DNA of 64,000 bases, taken from Flavobacterium silvaticum (GTDB lineage: Bacteria > Bacteroidota > Bacteroidia > Flavobacteriales > Flavobacteriaceae). The first letter of the stretch is position 1. Each line of letters begins with the position of its first letter. The position numbers and the translations under genes were made by a program. The notes under the pieces were generated by a model. It made no database searches, was not told the origin of the DNA, and worked only from the letters and a program-made list of their open reading frames with translations. Below, one piece after another: positions 1-6,793 of this stretch. The stretch spans positions 494,145 through 558,144 of the forward strand of contig NZ_JAAMPU010000108.1 in assembly GCF_012911565.1 (NCBI RefSeq), written 5' to 3'.

Positions 1-1227
1 CGGGCGAAATTATTGGGTTATGCATCCCACGCCCATTTTGTTCTGGAAGAACGTATGGCCGAAAGTCCGGATAAAGTAAAATCGTTCCTGTCCGAATTAC
101 TCGAAAAAGCACGTCCGGCCGCTGAACGAGAATTCAAGCAATTGTCAAATTTCGCAAAGGAAAAAGATGGAATCGACGAGCTTCAGAAATGGGACGGCGC
201 TTATTATTCCGAAAAATTGAAACAGCAATTGTTCGATCTCGACGATGAAAAACTAAAGCCGTATTTCAAACTAGAAAATGTTTTGAACGGCGCATTCACG
301 ATTGCCGGAAAATTGTTCGGGCTTACGTTTGAGCAGGTTTTTGATATCGATACCTATCATTCAGATGTCACTACTTACGAAGTCAAAGACCTGAACGGAA
401 ATTTTGTCGCTGTTTTCTACGCCGATTTCTTCCCGAGAAAAGGCAAACGCAACGGTGCCTGGATGACATCGTACAAATCCCAATATATCGTTGGCCAAAA
501 CAACGAGCGTCCGCATATTTCCATCGTCTGTAATTTCACCAAACCCACGGCGACGAAACCATCGTTGCTCACTTTTAATGAGGTGACGACCTTATTCCAT
601 GAATTCGGACACGCACTTCACGGAATGTTGGCTAACACAACGTATCCGGATTTGTCGGGAACCAGCGTTTACTGGGATTTTGTGGAACTGCCGAGCCAGA
701 TTTTCGAGAACTGGTGTTATGAGCCTGAAGCGTTGGCCTTGTTTGCGCATCATTATGAAACCGGTGAATTGATCCCACAGGAATACATCCAGAAGATTAA
801 GGACAGTGCAAGTTTCCAGGAAGGTATGGCTACCTTGCGCCAATTGAGTTTCGGGTTACTCGACATGGGCTGGCACGGTCAGGATCCGACTGGAATTACA
901 AATTTGAAAGCCTTCGAAAACGAACAATTCGCCACGACCAAATTGTATCCGGATGTAGCCGAAAATGCCATGAGTACCTCATTCTCCCATATTTTCCAAG
1001 GCGGGTATTCATCTGGCTATTACAGCTACAAATGGGCGGAAGTGCTCGATGCCGATGCGTTCGAATACTTTCAGGAACTCGGGATTTTCAATGAGGAAGT
1101 CGCCCGGAAATTCAAAGAAAATATTCTATCCAAAGGCGGAACCGAACATCCGATGGAATTATACAAACGATTCCGCGGCAAAGAACCCAAAGTAGACGCA
1201 CTTCTCAAACGTGCGGGATTGATTTAA
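1..1227 (+). CDS. M3 family metallopeptidase (peptidyl-dipeptidase Dcp-like), 5' end outside window
   Basis: The frame is open from the first base, so the N-terminus lies outside the window; 408 residues remain. The zinc motif HEFGHALHG (HEXXH, bases about 598-624) and the downstream Glu in FVELPSQIFENW are the signature of M3 (thimet/Dcp-like) peptidases. The C-terminal part AMSTSFSHIFQGGYSSGYY is also typical of the family. Family members cleave short peptides, Dcp releasing C-terminal dipeptides, usually in the cytoplasm or periplasm; the signal peptide that would decide the location is not visible. Full-length relatives are about 680-710 residues, so roughly 40% is missing. It stops 85 bases before the GbsR-type regulator, which has its own promoter. 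Confidence 0.93.
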   Translation, partial: RAKLLGYASHAHFVLEERMAESPDKVKSFLSELLEKARPAAEREFKQLSNFAKEKDGIDELQKWDGAYYSEKLKQQLFDLDDEKLKPYFKLENVLNGAFTIAGKLFGLTFEQVFDIDTYHSDVTTYEVKDLNGNFVAVFYADFFPRKGKRNGAWMTSYKSQYIVGQNNERPHISIVCNFTKPTATKPSLLTFNEVTTLFHEFGHALHGMLANTTYPDLSGTSVYWDFVELPSQIFENWCYEPEALALFAHHYETGELIPQEYIQKIKDSASFQEGMATLRQLSFGLLDMGWHGQDPTGITNLKAFENEQFATTKLYPDVAENAMSTSFSHIFQGGYSSGYYSYKWAEVLDADAFEYFQELGIFNEEVARKFKENILSKGGTEHPMELYKRFRGKEPKVDALLKRAGLI

Positions 1228-1266
1228 TTATAATCCAATTGATTTTCTTCAGTTGGTAAAATTATC

Positions 1267-1284
1267 TTTCAATATTTTTTGAAA
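1267..1284. promoter_or_regulatory. Operator-like 18-bp inverted repeat, copy 1
   Basis: TTTCAATATTTTTTGAAA has 6-base arms TTTCAA/TTGAAA around a 6-base centre. It overlaps the -33 element (TTTG, 1278-1281) of the regulator promoter. An almost identical site, one base different, lies at 1830-1847 before the next gene. It is probably the binding site of the GbsR/MarR-type regulator encoded just downstream, giving autorepression; this is inferred from position and symmetry. Confidence 0.6.
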
Positions 1285-1308
1285 GTTTAAAAACATTGCA
1301 TACATTTG
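1278..1308 (+). promoter_or_regulatory. Bacteroidota-type promoter of the GbsR regulator
   Basis: A -33 element TTTG (1278-1281) is followed after 19 bases by TACATTTG (1301-1308), a full match to the Bacteroidota -7 consensus TAnnTTTG. The predicted transcription start (about 1312) almost coincides with the ATG at 1313, so the transcript is probably leaderless. Confidence 0.7.
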
Positions 1309-1312
1309 GACT

Positions 1313-1813
1313 ATGGAATTGAAACCGGCACGAAAAAAGTTTATCCAAACCTGGGGCGCCTTAGGGTCACAATGGGGCATCAACAAAACGATGGCTCAAA
1401 TACATGCGCTGTTGATGGTTTCGCATGAACCCATCAGCATGGAAGACATTATGGAAGAACTTCATATTTCACGCGGAAATGCCAGCATGAATTTACGTGC
1501 TTTGATGGATTGGGGAATTGTCTACAAGGAATACAAAGCTGGTGAAAGACGCGAGTTTTTTACTGCCGAAAAAGACCTGGACGAACTTGCCGTAAAAATA
1601 TCGCGGGAACGCAGTCGCAGGGAAATCAAGCCGGCGCTCAAAGTCTTGAAAGAAGTATCTGTTGTGGAAGGTGATTCTGCCGAAGAAAAGCACTTTTCTG
1701 AACAAACCAAAAAATTGTATGATTTTGTGCTCAAAGCAGACAATGTCCTCGATCGGATCACGGAATACAAAGACAACTGGCTCACTCAATTGATGATCAA
1801 ATTTATAAAGTAA
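1313..1813 (+). CDS. GbsR/MarR family transcriptional regulator
   Basis: 166 residues. An N-terminal winged helix-turn-helix (about residues 20-90: PISMEDIMEELHISRGNASM followed by LRALMDWGIVYKEYKAGERR) is followed by a helical C-terminal half, the layout of GbsR-type MarR-superfamily repressors. Such proteins usually bind a palindrome in their own promoter and a neighbouring one, often in response to a small ligand. The fit here is good: matching 18-bp sites lie before this gene (1267-1284) and before the next (1830-1847). The start is ATG at 1313, four bases after the -7 element. The likely target is the small membrane protein pair downstream; the ligand cannot be told from sequence. Confidence 0.85.
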   Translation: MELKPARKKFIQTWGALGSQWGINKTMAQIHALLMVSHEPISMEDIMEELHISRGNASMNLRALMDWGIVYKEYKAGERREFFTAEKDLDELAVKISRERSRREIKPALKVLKEVSVVEGDSAEEKHFSEQTKKLYDFVLKADNVLDRITEYKDNWLTQLMIKFIK

Positions 1814-1829
1814 TTTTTTTATCCTGAAG

Positions 1830-1847
1830 TTTCAATATTTTCTGAAA
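1830..1847. promoter_or_regulatory. Operator-like 18-bp inverted repeat, copy 2
   Basis: TTTCAATATTTTCTGAAA lies 17 bases before the start of the first membrane protein and differs from the 1267-1284 site at one position. Its 5-base arms are TTTCA/TGAAA. No full TAnnTTTG element was found between it and the gene. The site suggests that the GbsR-type protein also controls the membrane protein pair. Confidence 0.55.
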
Positions 1848-1864
1848 TTACAAAATACATAATC

Positions 1865-2218
1865 ATGGACTATAATCTAATAGGTTACTTTTTGTACCTC
1901 GTCATTACAGCTTTCATCATTCTTTGGGTCGGGCACATTTGCTATAAGAACGGGAATGTATTTGTGGCCCAATTGATTCCGGGACATGAAGATTTATGCA
2001 TCCGCGTCAACAAAATTTTGCTTGCCGGATATTATCTGCTTAACATAGGATACTGCCTGATAACATTGGTTCAGTGGGATACGCTCCAGACACTACCGGA
2101 TTTGATTGAAACCGTCGCTTTGAAATCGGCAATGATCATCAGTATCATCTCGATACTCCACTACATCAATATTTACGTCATCACACACCACACCGATAAA
2201 ATCCTTAATTCATTATAA
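1865..2218 (+). CDS. Small integral membrane protein, function unknown
   Basis: 117 residues with three probable membrane segments: about 5-25 (GYFLYLVITAFIILWVGHIC), 50-68 (LAGYYLLNIGYCLITLVQW) and 85-106. I do not recognise the family. The middle segment LLAGYYLLNIGYCL resembles LFETGFYLLNVGFAL in the next gene, and both proteins share length and topology, so the two look like tandem paralogues. Only 11 bases separate them, which suggests a bicistronic unit. An operator-like site matching that of the upstream GbsR regulator lies just before the ATG, so regulation by that protein is likely. Confidence 0.75.
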   Translation: MDYNLIGYFLYLVITAFIILWVGHICYKNGNVFVAQLIPGHEDLCIRVNKILLAGYYLLNIGYCLITLVQWDTLQTLPDLIETVALKSAMIISIISILHYINIYVITHHTDKILNSL

Positions 2219-2229
2219 AACCTTTTCTC

Positions 2230-2607
2230 ATGGAAACTTCAAAAATCCTTCTCGGCTATGCCATCTATCTTCCAATCGCAATTCTTCTGACATTTTATGT
2301 GTCACGCACGTTGTTCAAAAACAGCAAGATTTATATGCTAGATATTTTTAAAGGCCGTCAGGAAATAGCCTTTGCGACGAACAATCTTTTTGAAACCGGC
2401 TTTTACCTGTTGAATGTCGGGTTTGCACTGATGATTCTTGAAATCAACCTGTACAACAACAGCAACCGCGAACTGGTCGAGGCGTTGAGTTATAAAATTG
2501 GCGGCTTCTCAATATATCTCGGGGTTATGTTATTCCTCAATCTGTATTTCTTTTTCAGGGGCAAACGCAAAGCCCGTGAAACTGGCGCATTACATAGTGG
2601 AAATTGA
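2230..2607 (+). CDS. Small integral membrane protein, paralogue of the preceding gene
   Basis: 125 residues with three probable membrane segments (about 8-25, 52-70, 90-110) and a basic C-terminal tail (FRGKRKARETG). It shares the central TGFYLLNVGFAL-type helix and general layout with the protein encoded at 1865-2218. No enzyme motif is visible and the family is not one I recognise. It is the last gene of the unit: a strong intrinsic terminator follows at 2628-2655. Confidence 0.75.
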   Translation: METSKILLGYAIYLPIAILLTFYVSRTLFKNSKIYMLDIFKGRQEIAFATNNLFETGFYLLNVGFALMILEINLYNNSNRELVEALSYKIGGFSIYLGVMLFLNLYFFFRGKRKARETGALHSGN

Positions 2608-2627
2608 ATGAAAAACCTTTAAAAACG

Positions 2628-2655
2628 GGCCATCTTTAGCGAGATGGCCTTTATT
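2628..2655 (+). terminator. Intrinsic terminator after the membrane protein pair
   Basis: An 8-bp stem GGCCATCT/AGATGGCC (2628-2635 and 2642-2649) is followed by a T-rich run. Confidence 0.8.
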
Positions 2656-2692
2656 TTAGTCTGTTATGCCAAATGAGCAGTCAAGATTTAAT

Positions 2693-2700
2693 TACATTTG
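2693..2700 (+). promoter_or_regulatory. Promoter -7 element of the PAS-LuxR gene
   Basis: TACATTTG is a full match to TAnnTTTG. It lies 16 bases before the ATG at 2717 and inside the longer reading frame that opens at 2666, which argues that 2717 is the real start. No clear -33 TTTG is seen. Confidence 0.55.
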
Positions 2701-2716
2701 CCCAACACCACCACCT

Positions 2717-3478
2717 ATGAAACCTTCCCTTTTTTCCCAGGCACAAACCGTCTGGAAAAGCGTCATGAGCGACTTGCCGGAAGCTGCCCGCGTCGACATA
2801 AGCGTCTATAAAAAAATCCTTGAATTATTCCATGTAGGACGGTTCTATTATTACTTCATTGATTGGCGTCTACCCCAAATGGTTTTCATCAGTCCGGAAA
2901 TTGAAGATATATTGGGTTTTCCTTCGTCTATGGTCGACATTCCGTTTTTGATGTCGCTGATACACGAGGACGACCATCCGACGTTCCTCAATCACGAAGC
3001 AACTGTAGTTGAATTCCTGGGCACACTTTCGCCTGAACAAAAGCTTCGGTACAAAATGAGTTATGATTACCGGATCAAAAAAGCCGATGGAACCTACATC
3101 CGCATACTGCAACAAGCCATTGCATTAAAATGTGACGACGATGGGAATTTATTGCTGACACTTGGCGTCCACACCGATATCAGCCATTTAAAAGACAGCA
3201 AAAAATCGGTTCTTTCATTTTTGGGATTGGAAGGCGAACCTTCTTACATAGATGTAAAACCCAAAGAGATTTTTGAACAAAGCGCCGAACTTTTTACGGC
3301 CCGTGAAAAAGAAATCATCGGGTATATTTTAAGAGGGAACCAAACTTCTGAAATTGCCCAGGCCCTTAATATCAGTCGCCACACGGTTGATTCGCACCGA
3401 AAGAACATTCTTAGCAAATCTGGCACTAAAAGCACTTTGGATTTGGCTATGAAGGTAATTTCAGAAGGACTTATCTAG
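2717..3478 (+). CDS. PAS domain / LuxR-type transcriptional regulator
   Basis: 253 residues. An N-terminal PAS fold (about residues 40-165; MVFISPEIEDILGF and later LLLTLGVHTDISHLKDSKK) is joined to a C-terminal LuxR/GerE helix-turn-helix (about 195-250; LFTAREKEIIGYILRGNQTS, then ISRHTVDSHRKNILSK). Proteins of this build are common in Flavobacteria and act as one-component or kinase-independent regulators; the ligand and targets are unknown. The frame is open from 2666, but a -7 promoter element at 2693-2700 would then lie inside the gene, so ATG 2717 is preferred. It converges with the protease gene, with only one base between the two stops. Confidence 0.85.
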   Translation: MKPSLFSQAQTVWKSVMSDLPEAARVDISVYKKILELFHVGRFYYYFIDWRLPQMVFISPEIEDILGFPSSMVDIPFLMSLIHEDDHPTFLNHEATVVEFLGTLSPEQKLRYKMSYDYRIKKADGTYIRILQQAIALKCDDDGNLLLTLGVHTDISHLKDSKKSVLSFLGLEGEPSYIDVKPKEIFEQSAELFTAREKEIIGYILRGNQTSEIAQALNISRHTVDSHRKNILSKSGTKSTLDLAMKVISEGLI

Positions 3479-3479
3479 C

Positions 3480-5387
3480 TTATTCTTTTATGAATTTTGC
3501 GACAGAAGTTCCATTGTCCGAAGTCGCCCGAAGCATATAAAAACCCACTTCAAGCGAATTGACATCAATAGTCTTCTGTCCGTTCAAATCGAGGACTTTT
3601 TTTCCCGAAGCGTCAAAAACCGTAATGTTTTTCAAGGTATCGGACGATTTGATTTCCAACAGATGCCGCGTCGGATTCGGAAAGACCGAAATACCGAATT
3701 GAGAAACAGGTTGCCCAACAGCAAGAGGCGCATAAACCAGCCTGTAATCTTCCAATTCCCCAAAGTCGACACCGCAAGGCTCCAGATAGCTTCCGGCAGA
3801 TAGCCCTACACGAAGGCGGTAACTCCCTTCTGAAATATCTTCGGGAACCATAAAACTGCCTGATACCTGAGCAAAGGAACTCGCGTCTTCCAGCAATTCC
3901 GTTTCTTCAAAAATTGAATTCTGATTCCAATCTACCCACAATCTTCCAATCACATTGAATCCGGTATTTCCCGGCCCTGTAGTTGACCTCGCATTGAAAT
4001 CGAGTTGATCGCCGGGAAGGATGTCGGCAAAAACATCCGCATAGAAATTCCCGATGCCATTTTCTGAACAACCGCTAGGGCCGTTATCTATGAGCTCAAC
4101 TCCATCACGCGTAAGGATGAATCTGTTGATGTTCCAGGCCGCTTCCGAAGGATTTACGACAAGCGAACAGGTTTGCCCATTGAGATTCCCGCAACCCGGA
4201 GCTACTATTCCCGAAGAAACTCCGGAATAATTCGCAGCGGAATTGGAAGGCTTTATCCGATAGAAATAGGTCACTCCCGCAACGCCATCTACATCGTGAT
4301 ACACCACGGCATTCGCCTCGACACCGCCAATAGGAATAAATGGCCCCGAAGGATTTTCGGCTCTTTCAATGATAAAACCGGTTTCCACATCGGACACATC
4401 TGTCCACGAAACCAATATGGAATAATCCTCATTTGAAACGACAGGCTGTTGGGGCGCATCCTGTGCAGTTTCAGGCGCGTCAAGTGTAAAATCGTTGGCA
4501 TTCGTGACCAACATGGCTCCTTCTGTCATGCGGTTGTATTGGCCTGTCGTATAGGCATAAGGCGGACACCAGCGATAATCCATGTAATTGTTGTTCTGCG
4601 GATGGAATAAATCACCATTGGCATCTGTTTCTGAACCTGTGTAAATACAGTTGGCTGCAGAAGGGCTTACGTTGAACGGATCTGATTCGGTATCGCAGAT
4701 AAAATCACCGGCGTTGCCGCAGTTGGCGTTCTTTCTTGGCAAGATTTCACTGAAACTGCGCGTGACCAATTCGCGTTGCGTTATGATATTGCTATCGGAA
4801 TTATTGAACGTATGCGGAAGCCCGAAATAATGACCGAATTCATGTGGCGTGGTCTTATTGTCATTAAGTTGTCCGGTAACCACCCAGACCCTGTTGTATT
4901 GCTGCCATTGCGGATTCAGGAACGAATATCCGCCGACTCCGCTTCCACCTACAAGTACAGTCTGGGCGATATATAAATTGATCGCATTCGTGGCACCGAA
5001 CTGCTCGTAAAAACCGTCTTCGATTTCTTCATCCTGTGTCCCGGCATTGAAATCGCTGCTGGCTGTCTGCTCGAATTCGGTACCTGAAAAATAAAACACC
5101 ACACCAATCTGGGCGAAACGTCGGTTGAGTTCTGCTAAAGCGTCATTGAGTTGGGTAAAACTGACACCATTCGAACCATCGTTGTTTGAAAACAAATGCG
5201 GCTTGATTGGAATGGAATACAGATTGTTTCCGGCCATTTCCCTTGCCTGGAACAAAGGTGCCAGATTGGAAATACGTTCGCGACGCGCCAATTCCGAAGA
5301 AAAACTTTCAGGCGACGTACCACAAGAAAACTGCGAAAACGACGCAGCCGAAAACAAGACTGAAAATAAGGATAGTAGTGACTTCAT
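3480..5387 (-). CDS. Secreted M43 (pappalysin-like) metalloprotease with GEVED-like and T9SS sorting domains
   Basis: 635 residues from the ATG at 5387, chosen because it opens on a clean signal peptide (MKSLLSLFSVLFSAASFSQ). The mature part holds a zinc protease domain with HEFGHYFGLPH (about residue 185), the extended HEXXHXXGXXH motif of metzincins, resembling pregnancy-associated plasma protein A-type M43 peptidases. Next come a fibronectin type III-like module (about 330-400), a GEVED-like module ending GVDFGELEDYRLV, and a C-terminal type A T9SS sorting domain (FGISVFPNPTRHLLEIKSSD to the end). It should be exported by Sec, moved across the outer membrane by T9SS and cleaved by PorU, which is encoded in this window. 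Confidence 0.9.
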   Translation of the reverse strand: MKSLLSLFSVLFSAASFSQFSCGTSPESFSSELARRERISNLAPLFQAREMAGNNLYSIPIKPHLFSNNDGSNGVSFTQLNDALAELNRRFAQIGVVFYFSGTEFEQTASSDFNAGTQDEEIEDGFYEQFGATNAINLYIAQTVLVGGSGVGGYSFLNPQWQQYNRVWVVTGQLNDNKTTPHEFGHYFGLPHTFNNSDSNIITQRELVTRSFSEILPRKNANCGNAGDFICDTESDPFNVSPSAANCIYTGSETDANGDLFHPQNNNYMDYRWCPPYAYTTGQYNRMTEGAMLVTNANDFTLDAPETAQDAPQQPVVSNEDYSILVSWTDVSDVETGFIIERAENPSGPFIPIGGVEANAVVYHDVDGVAGVTYFYRIKPSNSAANYSGVSSGIVAPGCGNLNGQTCSLVVNPSEAAWNINRFILTRDGVELIDNGPSGCSENGIGNFYADVFADILPGDQLDFNARSTTGPGNTGFNVIGRLWVDWNQNSIFEETELLEDASSFAQVSGSFMVPEDISEGSYRLRVGLSAGSYLEPCGVDFGELEDYRLVYAPLAVGQPVSQFGISVFPNPTRHLLEIKSSDTLKNITVFDASGKKVLDLNGQKTIDVNSLEVGFYMLRATSDNGTSVAKFIKE

Positions 5388-5404
5388 AGACTTGGAATAA
5401 TTCG

Positions 5405-5412
5405 CAAATATG
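5405..5412 (-). promoter_or_regulatory. Weak -7 element of the M43 protease gene
   Basis: On the minus strand CATATTTG matches TAnnTTTG at seven of eight positions, 18 bases before the chosen ATG. Confidence 0.35.
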
Positions 5413-5442
5413 AATGATTCCATCGAATATACAAACGCACTT

Positions 5443-5751
5443 TTAAATTTTTACGCGACGAAAATCCCGAACGAAAATAAGGAAGCCCAATGCGAATAAA
5501 TAGGTCGCTAAAAAACACAGGCAGGCAGAAAACAGGATAAACAGCTTTTGTGGAATTTCCAAGACAAATTCATCGAGTATGAGCTGGAGTAAAAACAATA
5601 TGGAGAGTGAAAAGACTATGCATAAACACAAAAAAGCAATGATTCTCCTGCGCCTTAAAAAACCAATGGTCAATGCTTTTAAGCTGAGCAAACCTGCCAA
5701 ACCACCCGCAATCAGCACGGTTGCCAATAATATATCTGGAAAATTCAGCAT
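5443..5751 (-). CDS. Small integral membrane protein, function unknown
   Basis: 102 residues with three hydrophobic segments: about 8-28 (LLATVLIAGGLAGLLSLKAL), 36-58 (IIAFLCLCIVFSLSILFLLQ) and 68-92. A basic RRRR stretch lies between the first two, suggesting a cytoplasmic loop. No family recognised. It lies between the UbiA-like gene and the M43 protease on the same strand, but the gaps (75 and 55 bases) leave the transcription unit open. Confidence 0.6.
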   Translation of the reverse strand: MLNFPDILLATVLIAGGLAGLLSLKALTIGFLRRRRIIAFLCLCIVFSLSILFLLQLILDEFVLEIPQKLFILFSACLCFLATYLFALGFLIFVRDFRRVKI

Positions 5752-5826
5752 AAGGGATTGCCGGAAGATTTAGTTTTAGTTTTTCTGCAATTTCAATACT
5801 TACAGTTTAAAATACAATCCCTATTC

Positions 5827-6645
5827 TTAGGTATTTTTTGAAACCCAATCCAAGGCAAACCACCAAACCACGGTGATGCCTTCTACCCAAAAAGTAGTGT
5901 AATACCGGGACCTTTTTTGATTGGCCTGCAAGAGAAAGATGCAGATGAATATTCCAAAAACAATATTGACTACAATCAATTCCGGCTTTCTCATGGTCTT
6001 TAATAATTCGAGTGCGAGATTCATCGAAATCAAAACGACACCAAGAATTTTGGTATTCAGAACGCCTATTTCTTGCGGAACCGTTTTTAGATGCGGATCG
6101 TCCCATTGCATGTCTATGATCTCAAAAACGAACAACAACACAATAACCAAAATGAATCGTTGCAGGCTGCTTATGTAAAAGTCTATGGTCAGCGGAAAAC
6201 CCTTGTTCAAAACAGGCAAAACAACGGTAACGCCTACCCAGCAGAGCGCCACAAAGTAAATTTTAAGCCCGGCCCAGTCGCGGGCGGTCTTTTTGTTTGG
6301 AAAAAACGGAAGCGTGTACAAAGCCGTGACCAGCAAAACGGCGACTGAAATCACTTTTGTAAGCCACTCGAGCATTAGGAAAAAACCAGAAGCGGCTATA
6401 AAACTGATAACACTGAGGGCAATAAAAACGTTCATCTTTACATCACGCACTGGCTTTCCCTGCCTCGCAATCGCATCGTATTTGACAAAATTATAACCCA
6501 CGATAGTTCCAAAAAAGCCAAATCCCGAAACCGCAAAATCAAACGGAATCCCAAGCCTGATGGAACTCACCTGGATTAACGCAAAAACAGAAAGCGCCAC
6601 ATGGATGCTGCCTTCTATATAAAAATCTAAAATCCGCTTGAGCAT
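5827..6645 (-). CDS. Polytopic membrane protein, possibly UbiA prenyltransferase-like
   Basis: 272 residues with about eight or nine membrane segments. The general pattern, with a cytoplasmic motif NFVKYDAIAR after the second segment and DWAGLKIYFVALCWVGVTVV after the fourth, resembles divergent UbiA-type proteins annotated in Flavobacteria. The two Asp-rich motifs of real UbiA enzymes (NDxxDxxxD and DxxxD) are not clearly present, so catalytic activity is uncertain. The start is ATG 6645; it diverges from gcvP across 148 bases. Other reading: an uncharacterised flavobacterial membrane family. Confidence 0.6.
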   Translation of the reverse strand: MLKRILDFYIEGSIHVALSVFALIQVSSIRLGIPFDFAVSGFGFFGTIVGYNFVKYDAIARQGKPVRDVKMNVFIALSVISFIAASGFFLMLEWLTKVISVAVLLVTALYTLPFFPNKKTARDWAGLKIYFVALCWVGVTVVLPVLNKGFPLTIDFYISSLQRFILVIVLLFVFEIIDMQWDDPHLKTVPQEIGVLNTKILGVVLISMNLALELLKTMRKPELIVVNIVFGIFICIFLLQANQKRSRYYTTFWVEGITVVWWFALDWVSKNT

Positions 6646-6751
6646 AGGCGATTGCGAAGTTCATAAAAGTTGTTGATAAGGTACGGATTCGGTTGAAAAA
6701 TTCACATAAAATCCATGTTAAAACACTGATTATTTTTAATAGTATTGATGT

Positions 6752-6759
6752 ACTTTTGT
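6752..6759 (+). promoter_or_regulatory. Promoter -7 element of gcvP
   Basis: TACTTTTG is a full match to TAnnTTTG. The transcript would start near 6763, leaving a leader of about 30 bases. I see no glycine riboswitch in the 148-base gap. Confidence 0.6.
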
Positions 6760-6793
6760 CGCACGAAAAACTACACAACTTTTATCGCAATTT

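Noticed and set aside
6646..6793. Possible glycine riboswitch before gcvP
   Set aside because: The gap is AT-rich, carries a -7 element close to the gene, and leaves only about 30 bases of leader, too short for the aptamer.
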